Below are positions 1-8,861 of a DNA stretch of 64,000 bases, in pieces. The DNA comes from JACKAL01 sp964400355. Its GTDB lineage: Bacteria; Bdellovibrionota; Bdellovibrionia; Bdellovibrionales; JAGQZY01. Below the pieces are notes generated by a model. It was not told where the DNA came from, did not search any database, and was given only the letters and a program-made list of their open reading frames with translations. The position numbers were made by a program, and so were the translations under genes. Position 1 is the first letter of the stretch. Each line of letters begins with the position of its first letter. The stretch covers positions 13,670 through 77,669 of the forward strand of contig CAYNTO010000012.1 in NCBI GenBank assembly GCA_964400355.1, given 5' to 3'.

Positions 1-1511
1 AAATTCCACCTCTGCAACACGATCCCTGTGAGTACAAACGGCACGGCCTGAATTTGATTTCCCGGTTGATCCGCAAAGCTCGCGTGTACCGAACTCATTA
101 TCAAATAGGCGCCATGCTTTTTGAGTTGGGGTTTGGCGTATGCGACATGCTCCACGTAATCTTTCGTTGGCGGTAAGTCTTCGATCCAACTGGCAACAGG
201 TTCACCAAAACTCTGCTTGCGCCATTTTTCCAAAATATGGTGTCCCCACAGTTCGCCAGCAGGCGCGGTTTGAACCTCTTTTTTTAGGTCCATAGCGTAT
301 GCGCGAAAATGCAAGCGCGGCACATTTTTGTAATTGATCTGCAAAGACTGTTTCGATTCTCCATCGTGACTCATGGAAACCATAGTGAACTGGGGTCTAA
401 GAATTTCACTTTTTTGTGAAATGCCTTTTCGAGCACCGTAAGATTCAGGATACAGTTTTATCGCCAAATTTATGGCCTCGAGCGCGTGGACAAAGCGATC
501 CTCGTTCTCGGCATCCACCATTAGCTGTTGCGCCAGTAATGCTTGCCCCGTCGCCCACCACTGGTGTTTTTTAGAACGATCTGCCGTCTGGAGTTCCAAT
601 AACGCCTTCATAACGATACGCCGATCCTGCTTCTGTTCTAAATGCTGAAGTAATTTTTCGTAAAGAGTGTACTGAGCCTCGAGGGCGGCTCCCCAGCGAT
701 CGTGCTTTGCATGAAATGCCTTATGATTCAAAAGAAGCGAGGCCATCCGAACTAGTGGATGATGCTGAGAATCTGTTAAAGACAAAGACGCAGCTCCCTT
801 GAGCATTGCCGATAGCGGAAGGCCAGACGTTTCGTTAGATTCACGAGCGGTCCAGAATGACGAGTTGGCTAAGTGATTGGCCGCGGAATAAACCACAAAG
901 TCGCGAACAGTTGGCCGCACGTCCTGTGGATAGGTGTTCTTTGCGACGTAGTACTTGTAAAAGTCGGGTAACTTTTTCTGAAGAAGATCCTCACTCTGTA
1001 GAGCACTACTATAGGCGCGCAGAATTTCAGAACTGATCTGTGTGGCTGTCCACGTCTTAATGTCTTTGTCCATGGTCGCGGTTTTCTCGCGATTTTGGAT
1101 TTCCCAACTGTATGCTGTGTAGTACGCGCCCAACAGATTGCCGTAGTAAATGTCCAACAAAACACTATGGGCCGCGAGATTCGACTTCGTTGTGCTTTTA
1201 AAGAAAACAACGGCGGCCTCCACCTGACCGAGTCCAACCATCAGATCGGTCGCACGAATAAGCGACTCCGTGATGAGCTGGTAATCTTTTTTTCTTTTGG
1301 CCTCTGCAAACATCTCCTGTGCCTTGACCAAGGCCTCCTGGAACTTTTGCTCACTTTTGAGTTTGTCGACTTCCGCAAAGACGGGATTGGATGGAACTGT
1401 CTCTGCGGACTCTTGAGAATAGCGGGGAACTTTTCCAGTTTTCGAGTGCAGCGGTACTATAATGAGTAGCGCTGTGACAAATACAAAAATAGTAATAAAG
1501 GTTTTCTTCAT
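1..1511 (-). CDS. Alpha-2-macroglobulin family protein, N-terminal part (runs off left edge)
   Basis: This frame is open from an ATG at 1511 to the window edge, about 503 codons, so the 3' end is missing. Residues 1-25 form a signal peptide (MKKTF, then a hydrophobic core). The next part is helical, Gln- and Lys-rich and TPR-like. From about residue 400 the sequence takes on the beta-sandwich look of macroglobulin domains: INYKNVPRLHFRAYAMDL resembles the MG repeat in which a backbone strand is followed by a short 'lyrvDl' segment, and GAYLIMSSVHASF resembles the closing strand of such a domain. Bacterial alpha-2-macroglobulins of this kind are periplasmic or inner-membrane protease traps and usually exceed 1500 residues. 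The thioester region would lie outside the window. It follows the 311-codon exported gene at 1589-2524 with a 77-base gap. The family call is moderately sure; the reading frame is sure. Confidence 0.6.
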   Translation of the reverse strand, partial: MKKTFITIFVFVTALLIIVPLHSKTGKVPRYSQESAETVPSNPVFAEVDKLKSEQKFQEALVKAQEMFAEAKRKKDYQLITESLIRATDLMVGLGQVEAAVVFFKSTTKSNLAAHSVLLDIYYGNLLGAYYTAYSWEIQNREKTATMDKDIKTWTATQISSEILRAYSSALQSEDLLQKKLPDFYKYYVAKNTYPQDVRPTVRDFVVYSAANHLANSSFWTARESNETSGLPLSAMLKGAASLSLTDSQHHPLVRMASLLLNHKAFHAKHDRWGAALEAQYTLYEKLLQHLEQKQDRRIVMKALLELQTADRSKKHQWWATGQALLAQQLMVDAENEDRFVHALEAINLAIKLYPESYGARKGISQKSEILRPQFTMVSMSHDGESKQSLQINYKNVPRLHFRAYAMDLKKEVQTAPAGELWGHHILEKWRKQSFGEPVASWIEDLPPTKDYVEHVAYAKPQLKKHGAYLIMSSVHASFADQPGNQIQAVPFVLTGIVLQRWN

Positions 1512-1588
1512 CACTCAAGTATTGAGAACAGACGAAATCTTGTCTACGCAAAAAGCACAGGCCGGTTCGTGCAAATAAAGCTTAACGA

Positions 1589-2524
1589 TCAAAAACGGTG
1601 ACGTAGCAGCTTTTCTACTTCTGAGAAGTCGCCGGCGAGAGCCTTCACCGATCTGCCGGGAGAGTAAGCAACCAAAGTGGTGCCCTTAAGGTGCACCGAG
1701 GTTCCCTTGGGAAATAACAGGCCCTGACGATCATGTATGAGAATTCCATTATATCCCAAGCGTGAGGGCACAATGATATCTGTGGACACAATCGCGCGCT
1801 CCTTAAAGCGTTGTGCAAGATCTTTGAGTGGTTTTTCTAAGGGGCTGGAATTCAAAAAGGCCTGCAGTGGGAGCACTGGGTTTTTTCGGCCCGAGTAGAT
1901 AAGTATTTCTACTTCAGAATTTTGCGGTGGCGCGACTCGAGCCATATATCCGCTCTCATCCTCGAGTTCAGGTAGATGTGTCATGTTTCCGATGCGCACG
2001 TATCCACCATTCTGCTCCGTTGAATCCATGGGGTAATTTTTCACCTTAAAATAACCGCAGAACTCTGTGTAAAAGCCTCGATCCGCCATTTCAGGATCCG
2101 TAATAACGTTATCGCTCTGGTCCTTCGTCGTCGCATCTGTGGATCCGGGTTTGTGGGACCAAAAGCGGTTGTCGTCGCGCCGATACCAGTGGAAATCATA
2201 GCCAGGTGCCACCACGAGAGCAATGAGCGTGTCCTCAGATTTGCTTTTTTGGGAAAACGCGTCTGTCGAGGTAATTCCCAGATCTTTCGTCGCAGCTCTC
2301 GTCACTTCCTCACAACTCACATCCTTATACATCGAATCGCTCGCTTCACCCGGTTGAGCAAAGGAGTGTGTAAGCCGGTTGGTGGAGTAATTGTAACAGT
2401 TGTTGTTCCACAGATTGCTGGTGTCGTTGTTCCAAAATTCCAGATCCACTTTAGGAACCGCAATCGTAGGCTTCTCCACACCGTGAGATAAAAGCAAATG
2501 GGACAAAAAAAACACAAGGAACAC
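1589..2524 (-). CDS. Exported protein of unknown function
   Basis: About 311 residues starting at a GTG, with a short N-terminal hydrophobic stretch (residues 1-14) that fits a signal peptide. I do not recognise the family with certainty. The most distinctive part lies near residues 38-58: NLWNNNCYNYSTNRLT followed by SFAQPG. Similar 'NCYNYa.n...tFAqPG' segments occur in uncharacterised bacterial and phage proteins, which suggests a Cys- and aromatic-rich functional site. The C-terminal part (from about residue 235) looks like a beta-rich domain. The protein probably acts in the periplasm. It lies just upstream of the alpha-2-macroglobulin-like gene on the same strand and may be cotranscribed with it. 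No enzymatic function is proposed. Confidence 0.55.
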   Translation of the reverse strand: MFLVFFLSHLLLSHGVEKPTIAVPKVDLEFWNNDTSNLWNNNCYNYSTNRLTHSFAQPGEASDSMYKDVSCEEVTRAATKDLGITSTDAFSQKSKSEDTLIALVVAPGYDFHWYRRDDNRFWSHKPGSTDATTKDQSDNVITDPEMADRGFYTEFCGYFKVKNYPMDSTEQNGGYVRIGNMTHLPELEDESGYMARVAPPQNSEVEILIYSGRKNPVLPLQAFLNSSPLEKPLKDLAQRFKERAIVSTDIIVPSRLGYNGILIHDRQGLLFPKGTSVHLKGTTLVAYSPGRSVKALAGDFSEVEKLLRHRF

Positions 2525-2639
2525 TATAACCCCCGCGAAAATATGTACTAGCCTAGTGCAGATTTTTCGGAGATGCCAACAAGTCTCACTTGGGCGCTAG
2601 AGTGTCATGAACTGATTCAGTGCGCGCCGTGGCTATTAT

Positions 2640-3617
2640 TTAAGCATATATTCTGCGAGCGTCAGGATGGGTGCTTTTCCACAAAAAAGAATCGAAAAAA
2701 TAATGGCAGAATAACGGTGTGAGCAATAGTGCTGTGGTGAATGCCTGACCGTTGGAGCTCAGATCAAGCCACTCGTCCTCGACCCAATATTCGGCACTCC
2801 CAAAAATAAACGCCGTCAAAACAACAACCGCAAGAGGGACGAAACCTTTGTAGAGAGTGGGTTCTATCCGTCGCAACGAGAGATCGGTGAGAGCCAAGTA
2901 GCTAAAGCCGTGACTGACAACCAACGGAAAAAGAATTTGCGCCGCCGTTTCGCCGTTAATAAATGCACAACCGTAAAATAACGCCGCAAAAAAAACCGAT
3001 AGCGTTCGGTTAAAGTCACCGTACCGGTAGAGGCGATAGGCCTCGAAGCCCAGCCAAGAGAATGAAACCACTGTAAAAAACGCGATCGCGACGACGTATA
3101 CGGAGCTGTTAGGATAAAAAAACAGTTCATCTGTGGCGTAATACGCCGCCAACTTCGGCGTTTCCCGAAAATGAAATGCCACAAAGGGGACTGCGCACAG
3201 ACTGTACAAAAAAATATCAGAAACTTTACTCCATTGCTTGTTGAGCTTTTGATACCATCTGGAGATTCCTAAAAGTTGCCGCACATTGTGAAAGACTGTC
3301 GCATACACAACAAAAGCTGCCAAATATTTCCATTGGAAGTGAACCCATAGATAAAAGACGGCAAAAAATACTATGGGAACGAGCCAATAGACAGAAGTTC
3401 GTTGGCGTTCAGAGGGGCGAAAGTATGTGCGCCAGAGTGTAGCGTAAACATGGCCGGAATCGAGGACTCCCGCGGAAACAAATGAAAACACCAGTAACGC
3501 CGCCGACTGTTCGCTGGAAGGAATCCAATGGCTCAACACGATAGCCAACACGCCTGGGGCGTAGAGCATCAAGATATCGATGTAGAGCTTGCTCCAGATC
3601 ATAGTTGAATTGTACAT
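2640..3617 (-). CDS. Multipass inner-membrane protein of unknown function
   Basis: About 325 residues with some eight hydrophobic segments. Polar residues that could bind metal or substrate sit at membrane boundaries: SGHVYATLWRTYF near residue 54, FHNVRQLLG near 108, NGETAA and VVSHGFSYLALTD in the C-terminal half, and HYFFDSFLWK near the end. Repeated His residues within a membrane protein recall membrane-bound oxygenase and desaturase-like families, but no diagnostic histidine-box set is present, so I do not assign a reaction. The likely start (ATG 3617) lies only 18 bases from the divergent start of the flavin monooxygenase gene at 3636. That closeness makes shared regulation with the biosynthetic cluster possible. 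An alternative start is the ATG at residue 6. Confidence 0.6.
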   Translation of the reverse strand: MYNSTMIWSKLYIDILMLYAPGVLAIVLSHWIPSSEQSAALLVFSFVSAGVLDSGHVYATLWRTYFRPSERQRTSVYWLVPIVFFAVFYLWVHFQWKYLAAFVVYATVFHNVRQLLGISRWYQKLNKQWSKVSDIFLYSLCAVPFVAFHFRETPKLAAYYATDELFFYPNSSVYVVAIAFFTVVSFSWLGFEAYRLYRYGDFNRTLSVFFAALFYGCAFINGETAAQILFPLVVSHGFSYLALTDLSLRRIEPTLYKGFVPLAVVVLTAFIFGSAEYWVEDEWLDLSSNGQAFTTALLLTPLFCHYFFDSFLWKSTHPDARRIYA

Positions 3618-3635
3618 TTGGGGCTGAAGGAAACA

Positions 3636-4610
3636 ATGGAATTCATGAAGAAAACGAAATGGCTAAATATTCTCAACCCCGCCCCTGCCGCAGACGCAGA
3701 GTGGGATCTCGAAAAGTTGCACACAGCTTTTGCGGTGAGCTCTTCTGGCCTTTTTGATTACACACTGATTACATTTGGACATAAACGCCTAAACCCCTGG
3801 CCGCTTGCTCAGTATGGCATGGGCCGCGATTCACGCTTCTCTCCCCTTATTGCGATCAACCCTATATATAATCATCCCGTGGAAACCGCCCAAAAAGTAG
3901 CTACGCTATTAGCACTGTATTCAAACAGCATAGGCATCAATTTGATTACCGGATCGTTTTTTAATGAAATGCAATCACTCAACGAAAACACCAGTCCGCA
4001 GCAAAAACAGACGCGTCTGGTGGAGTTTTTCAAAATTTTTAGTGCCTTAATCAATGACGGCGAACTCAAAGGCTTTGCAGGCGAGCACTACAACTTTTCA
4101 ACAGTACGTATTCACAGGCCGGTTGCAAGAAAGGTGGCTGTTTTTATTTCGGGGCAGTTCGCAAGCACTGTCAGCGACGAAAATGTTTATTTTATCCACA
4201 ATCTGCGCCCGCAGGACAGCCTCCCCGCTGCAACTCAAAAGAATTCTGGATTAGGATTGGGAATCTGCACTCGGCCCTCCGCCGAGGAAGCTCAAGCGGC
4301 ATTGGATGAACATTGGCCCCAGTCTCGTGAAGGCGAAATAATGTTTAAGCTGAGCATGGCGAACTCACAAACTCCTTGGAACATTTGGCTCAGGGAACAC
4401 TTGAAAACATCCTTGCCTAAAGATGCACAGTTTTGCTTACAACCATTGATGAACTTTCGATCCTCCTCGCCCTACTTGGTAGGAAGTTATGAATTCGTGC
4501 GAACACAAATTAAAAATTACACTGCAAAAGGTTATGACACCTTCTTGCTCGATTTCCGCCACGAAGACTTTGCCCATCTCGAAAGGTGCCTCAAGGATTT
4601 GGGGAGCTAA
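3636..4610 (+). CDS. Luciferase-like flavin-dependent monooxygenase (LLM class)
   Basis: About 324 residues from the ATG at 3636, chosen because AAGGA lies five bases upstream; a TTG at 3618 would extend the frame by six codons without a better site. The segment AINPIYNHPVETAQKVAT followed by LYSNSIGINLITGSF is the luciferase/alkanesulfonate monooxygenase core: the conserved 'P...A...aTL..lS.GR...nl.tG' strand and helix of the (beta/alpha)8 FMN-binding fold. Such enzymes use reduced flavin and O2 to hydroxylate or cleave substrates, and stand-alone versions occur in polyketide and peptide gene clusters. The stop lies two bases before the GTG of the SGNH gene, so the two are coupled. They converge on the type III PKS operon. 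Role in the cluster (tailoring oxygenase) is inferred. No flavin reductase is seen nearby. Confidence 0.72.
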   Translation: MEFMKKTKWLNILNPAPAADAEWDLEKLHTAFAVSSSGLFDYTLITFGHKRLNPWPLAQYGMGRDSRFSPLIAINPIYNHPVETAQKVATLLALYSNSIGINLITGSFFNEMQSLNENTSPQQKQTRLVEFFKIFSALINDGELKGFAGEHYNFSTVRIHRPVARKVAVFISGQFASTVSDENVYFIHNLRPQDSLPAATQKNSGLGLGICTRPSAEEAQAALDEHWPQSREGEIMFKLSMANSQTPWNIWLREHLKTSLPKDAQFCLQPLMNFRSSSPYLVGSYEFVRTQIKNYTAKGYDTFLLDFRHEDFAHLERCLKDLGS

Positions 4611-4612
4611 CG

Positions 4613-6250
4613 GTGAAACTCCCAACGAGTGGAACCTCAAAGATATTGGCGGCGTCTCTCCTATTTGCGTTGTTAGTCGCAACCCTTGCCAACTACTGGC
4701 TGGCAAGCTCGCAAAATATTTTAGTCCATAATACGGAGTGGGCATCTGGTAAGCCCGAGATGCAATATCTTCTCAACGGCAGTGAAACATATACGTTCAC
4801 TCGTCCAGCGCTTGCTATGAATGTGCTGAACCTTCATCCGTGGTTTGGACGCCAAGAGGTGTATAGTAAAAAACAAGGGGTACTGACGCAGTTTTCATTC
4901 GAGTTCCGAATCTCCTACAATGTCTATATCGATGTGGAACTTTCGCGCTCAGCGGAGGGTGTGCAAGGAGTTCGAATATACAACTCTCCTTTCAAACACT
5001 CGTTTCTCTATGTCGCTAATCGCGACGGAGCTTTTTTGGAAAAAAGAGATTTGGGCAATATCTCCATTCACCCGTTCTTGGTTTGGAATAGCGTCGCAAT
5101 TAATTACATTCCGTCCACTTCAAAACTTGAAGTTCGCGTGAACGAGAATACAGCATTCAATGGGAATTTCTCTCTACGTTCGGGGAGCATTGGCTTTCGC
5201 GGAGGTAACTACCGAGCCCAGATCGACAACGTGAAGGCCTCCTTTGATAATGGCCAACAGATTCGCGACGACTTTAAATTTCAACTGCCGCGCGGAGTCT
5301 GGTGGAAACATTTCTTTCTCGCGCTTGTGAGTGCAGGATTGCTAATAGCACTTTCGGTGGCATTCGGGCGCAGACGAGGCGCCGTACGCTTTCTCGGCTA
5401 CGTTTTCACACTTATCGCGATCGTTTTTTTGTTCGATATTGTCAACTGGTCTCGACGCTCACTTGCGTTTTACGATGATATTCTTTTAGAACTCTCTACT
5501 CCGGTCAGTTACGTCGAATTTTATCGAAAGCGATTTTTTAAACACTGGTACAAGCTGGTCACAGGGCACGACATTCTAACAGATGAACACATTCGCACTA
5601 TTTTTTATAGTTTGCACCCACAAGACAAACCGGTCATTTTCAAGGGACCGTTTATTTGCGATCAGCGGTTCGGCAGCTCGTGCGAAACGGTGGAGCCTTC
5701 ACGTCCCATCGCTGTACAAAAACACGCCTGCAGGATCCTCCTGCTGGGTGGATCGCGCGGTGTGGGCACGGGGGCACGTCTGCGCGACGATCCTTACTTT
5801 GTCCAGATCTATCAAAAACTGCTTACCTATCAGCTTAAATGCGATGTGATGCTATACAATTTTACAGACAACAGAACCGATAATTTTCCAGAACAAGTGG
5901 CGAGCGGCATCATCGAGCAGATTCAACCCCACGTGATTGTACTGGATTACTTATACCGCACTGACGAAGAAGTCGGATACATGTTAAAAGTTAAAAAAAT
6001 TGCTGAGACTAATACTAAGATATTCATTTTGGACAACTATCCCTCGCGTTACTCGCGAATGCTTGCTAAGAATGGCTATAAATCGATTCCCATCTACGAG
6101 ATTTTAAACGCAGCAGAGATGAAGGGTTCCGGTTTCATAAAATGGGATCAGCATCACACCACATCTTACGGTCACAAACTGATTGCAGAAGCTGCTGTGC
6201 CTTACATTTTCGAAGCTCTTCAGCTCCATCCGGATTACATTAAAAAGTAA
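4613..6250 (+). CDS. Membrane-anchored protein with lectin-like domain and C-terminal SGNH-type domain
   Basis: About 545 residues from the GTG at 4613, which has GGGGAG six bases upstream; an ATG at 4586 inside the preceding gene is less likely. Residues 11-33 are a membrane segment. Residues about 50-215 form a beta-rich region ending in GFRGGNYRAQIDNVKASF, which resembles concanavalin/LamG-like jelly-roll domains. Two more membrane segments follow (about 230-252 and 258-278). This topology would put the C-terminal domain back in the periplasm. That domain has LLLGGSRGVGTG, with Ser381 in the nucleophile position of block I of SGNH hydrolases, and WDQHHTTSYGHKLIAE, with Asp512 and His515 in the block V D-x-x-H position. 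It may play the part that DltD-like or AlgX/PatB-like proteins play beside an MBOAT protein. It converges with the MBOAT gene, overlapping by 16 bases. Confidence 0.7.
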   Translation: MKLPTSGTSKILAASLLFALLVATLANYWLASSQNILVHNTEWASGKPEMQYLLNGSETYTFTRPALAMNVLNLHPWFGRQEVYSKKQGVLTQFSFEFRISYNVYIDVELSRSAEGVQGVRIYNSPFKHSFLYVANRDGAFLEKRDLGNISIHPFLVWNSVAINYIPSTSKLEVRVNENTAFNGNFSLRSGSIGFRGGNYRAQIDNVKASFDNGQQIRDDFKFQLPRGVWWKHFFLALVSAGLLIALSVAFGRRRGAVRFLGYVFTLIAIVFLFDIVNWSRRSLAFYDDILLELSTPVSYVEFYRKRFFKHWYKLVTGHDILTDEHIRTIFYSLHPQDKPVIFKGPFICDQRFGSSCETVEPSRPIAVQKHACRILLLGGSRGVGTGARLRDDPYFVQIYQKLLTYQLKCDVMLYNFTDNRTDNFPEQVASGIIEQIQPHVIVLDYLYRTDEEVGYMLKVKKIAETNTKIFILDNYPSRYSRMLAKNGYKSIPIYEILNAAEMKGSGFIKWDQHHTTSYGHKLIAEAAVPYIFEALQLHPDYIKK

Positions 6251-7563
6251 AGGAAGGGCGGAAGAAACTCGTCGTCACTCCAAAGTTCTACCGTGAAAAT
6301 ATATGCAATAACGGCTACTGCCACTATGCCAACCTGAACCGGGAATGGCCAGCGCAAATAAAAATCCAGGTTTTTTTCTTTTTCCTGTTTGTATTCAATG
6401 AGAAAATAAAACGTGAGTAGGACAGCGAGCAAAAGATAAGGGAATGTACCAATTGGCGCGAATGGACTCCACAAAAGGAACCTGTCCGGTGAAAATAATT
6501 TGTAGGCGCGGTAGCTGGATGTGATTAATCCATTGAACGACAGCACGCAAATTAATAGCACGCCGCCCAGAATAGCTTGTGCGTGTTTAAAAGTGCTGAA
6601 CTTGGTTTGAATGTAAGAATATAAAACAACCGCCAGCCCGTTGCCAACACCAAAGGCCAACCAGCTCCAGTCGAATCCATGCCACAATCCGATCAGAACA
6701 AACGAAACCATAACTATTAAATATTTATTCACCTTCCGACCAAACTGGAGCATGAGAGGGAAAGAAACAAAATCGCGAATCCAGTGGCTTACCGAGATAT
6801 TCCAACGATCCCAGAGGTTCAGCGGATTGGCCGCAAACAACAGTGATCGAAAATTATAAGATAAGGTCACTCCGAAAACCGCTGCAGCGCCCCTTCCGCA
6901 ATCGCTGAGCATCGCAAGATGAACATAAATCCCGAGTGTCGTGATTAAACCGTATATTACGGCATTGATGGCCGCGTAGTCCGCAAACTCTAGAAGATTG
7001 CGGAGCTCTCGGATCCAAAAGACTAGTAAGAGATATTTAAATAAACCAACAATAAATATGAGCGCTCCACTGATTATTGATTTTACATTGACGGAATTCG
7101 TACGTGTGAAGTAATCGGCACTCTGCGACTTAAAGACATGGATGGGGCCCGCCATGAGTGCTGGGAAAAAAGTTACGTTATTGTAAAGATCGAGGACGTG
7201 TACCACAGGTTTGGCAGATTGTGACCGAATCTGCAGTAGGAAAAGCGAAAGCAGGCCAAGAATTGCAAAGCTTAACCCATAAAGGGGGATGTGTTGAGTC
7301 TCGATGAGCATTCGCAGTAGCACGAAAGCAAGCACATCAAAAGTTAAGGCAATGTAGAGCTTGCGCGGCAAAGAGGACTTGAGCAGCCAATAGTTGACAA
7401 CACATATTAAAAAATGAATGCCGGCCCATTGCCAACTCCAGCTGGCATGCCACAAAATATTCATGGTAAAAAATTTCCATCGGAACCAGCTGGCCGGGAG
7501 TAAGTAAAAGGCAAAGGCGCTCAAGGCTACAAAAAAAATGAATGCGCTGGATTCGTAAGTCAT
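6235..7563 (-). CDS. MBOAT family membrane-bound O-acyltransferase (DltB/AlgI type)
   Basis: About 442 residues with around ten membrane segments. The signature parts of the MBOAT family are present: FFPALMAGPI near residue 132, LWDRWNISVSHWIRDF at 250-265, and LIGLWHGFDWSWLAFG with the expected catalytic His at residue 295. Members near DltB move an acyl group from a carrier protein or thioester across the inner membrane onto a periplasmic or extracellular hydroxyl. Its ATG overlaps the stop of the adenylating-ligase gene by four bases, and the carrier protein gene is next upstream. This gives the order carrier, ligase, MBOAT. It is the last gene of the operon and overlaps the convergent SGNH gene at its 3' end. 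The acyl donor is inferred to be the carrier-bound product of this cluster; the acceptor is unknown. Confidence 0.85.
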   Translation of the reverse strand: MTYESSAFIFFVALSAFAFYLLPASWFRWKFFTMNILWHASWSWQWAGIHFLICVVNYWLLKSSLPRKLYIALTFDVLAFVLLRMLIETQHIPLYGLSFAILGLLSLFLLQIRSQSAKPVVHVLDLYNNVTFFPALMAGPIHVFKSQSADYFTRTNSVNVKSIISGALIFIVGLFKYLLLVFWIRELRNLLEFADYAAINAVIYGLITTLGIYVHLAMLSDCGRGAAAVFGVTLSYNFRSLLFAANPLNLWDRWNISVSHWIRDFVSFPLMLQFGRKVNKYLIVMVSFVLIGLWHGFDWSWLAFGVGNGLAVVLYSYIQTKFSTFKHAQAILGGVLLICVLSFNGLITSSYRAYKLFSPDRFLLWSPFAPIGTFPYLLLAVLLTFYFLIEYKQEKEKNLDFYLRWPFPVQVGIVAVAVIAYIFTVELWSDDEFLPPFLYFLM

Positions 7564-8861
7564 AGACGCGGTCTCATCTTTTTTAGCCGTTCTGAAAAAA
7601 TATCCGCGGCGAAAATTCTCACTACTGCGGGAATCATGTAGCTGGGCAATTGACTCTCTGAGAAATCTTTAAAGTAAGATCGAAAATTTGTCTCCTCCTC
7701 ATTCTCATTGAGGACGATATCGACACATACTGCGTTTCCAATCAAAGGATGGCGCTGAGAGTAGGCCATGACATCTTTAACAGCTGTGATTCTGGAAATG
7801 ATATCTTCCAATTCGGTGGGGAAGAATTTGCGACCTCCTACATTAATAGTTCCGTCCTGGCGACCGATGATACGGAAAAAATCGTGAGGATCTCTGTCGT
7901 CCACCACATCTCCCGTGCGGAACCAACCATCCGCATCGGCGCCGCCCTCGTGATTGAGGTAACCCAACATCATACATGGAGAGCGAACACTTAGCAGCCC
8001 ACCTTCGATACGAAATGGATTGATTTCTCTGTTCAGAGTCAATCTCCAAGGCCGCTCACCGTCTGTAATGGTTTTAAGAATTCCTACCTCCGTCATTCCA
8101 TAGGTATGCATCAACTCAGCTCGAGGCAAGCGCTCCTGATAAGCTCGTAAAGTAGATTCGAGCGATGGCTCCGACCCAAAGGCGATTTTGCGGAGCGGCT
8201 GCAATTTATGGCTGCATGCTGCCAGCTCGGGTCTTAATAGGTTCATAAAACTCGGAGTGGTTTGAAAGTAGTCTACCGTTTGCGCGCTGATGACATCTAT
8301 GATTTCCCTCGGTGAGAGTTTGTTATCGCAAAGTGCGAGGCGGGCGCGATGTGCATAGGCCTCGAGCAGGGTTTCCAATCCGGCTATGGAATCTAGGGGT
8401 GAAAAGGCCAAAGTGGTTTTATAATGGGGGCCGATAGTTTTGTACTTTTTGAGGAATTTTTGTAAATCGTGAAGGACAAATTTGTGACGCACGCTCAGGG
8501 AGCCCGACGTTTTGACAATGCAAGGGCTACCGCTGATCGACGACAGATCGGCAATGACATTTGTTCCACGTCCCATATACGTCATCTTCACGTCACCAAA
8601 TTCGCAGTCCATTCGAGCCGCCTCGACGACATCGGCCCTATAATGGGGATCATTGTAGCGGATGGCTGAACAGATATGGAAAGGTTGATGCTCTTCCACG
8701 AGAGCAATAACCTGTGCGAACGTGTCACGAGCGTGTGCCGCGGGAAGAACTTTTAACGTCGTATTTCCGCGCCAAAGTGTCTTGTAGTGATCCACTGATT
8801 TTACAAATTCATTGTATGTTGTTGTGGAACAGTTCGAAATTAAAAACAAATCAGCCGGCAT
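7560..8861 (-). CDS. Adenylate-forming acyl/aryl ligase, shortened N-terminus
   Basis: About 433 residues from the ATG at 8861 (a GTG three bases upstream is also possible). ANL-superfamily motifs appear in order: CIVKTSGSLSVRHK near residue 116 as a degraded A3 phosphate loop, AFGSEP at 229, HTYGMTEVG at 253 (A5), DGWFRTGDVV at 312 (A7), RIIGRQDGTINVGGRK at 331 (A8 hinge), and a basic C-terminal RLKKMRPRL in the A10 position. The usual STGSTGxPK loop is altered, but the Ser/Thr-Gly-Ser core and a Lys remain. The protein lacks roughly 60-100 N-terminal residues compared with typical acyl-CoA or DltA-type ligases. It overlaps the carrier protein gene by 11 bases and the MBOAT gene by four. Loading of the adjacent carrier protein is the natural inference. 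Substrate cannot be read from the sequence. Confidence 0.8.
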   Translation of the reverse strand: MPADLFLISNCSTTTYNEFVKSVDHYKTLWRGNTTLKVLPAAHARDTFAQVIALVEEHQPFHICSAIRYNDPHYRADVVEAARMDCEFGDVKMTYMGRGTNVIADLSSISGSPCIVKTSGSLSVRHKFVLHDLQKFLKKYKTIGPHYKTTLAFSPLDSIAGLETLLEAYAHRARLALCDNKLSPREIIDVISAQTVDYFQTTPSFMNLLRPELAACSHKLQPLRKIAFGSEPSLESTLRAYQERLPRAELMHTYGMTEVGILKTITDGERPWRLTLNREINPFRIEGGLLSVRSPCMMLGYLNHEGGADADGWFRTGDVVDDRDPHDFFRIIGRQDGTINVGGRKFFPTELEDIISRITAVKDVMAYSQRHPLIGNAVCVDIVLNENEEETNFRSYFKDFSESQLPSYMIPAVVRIFAADIFSERLKKMRPRL

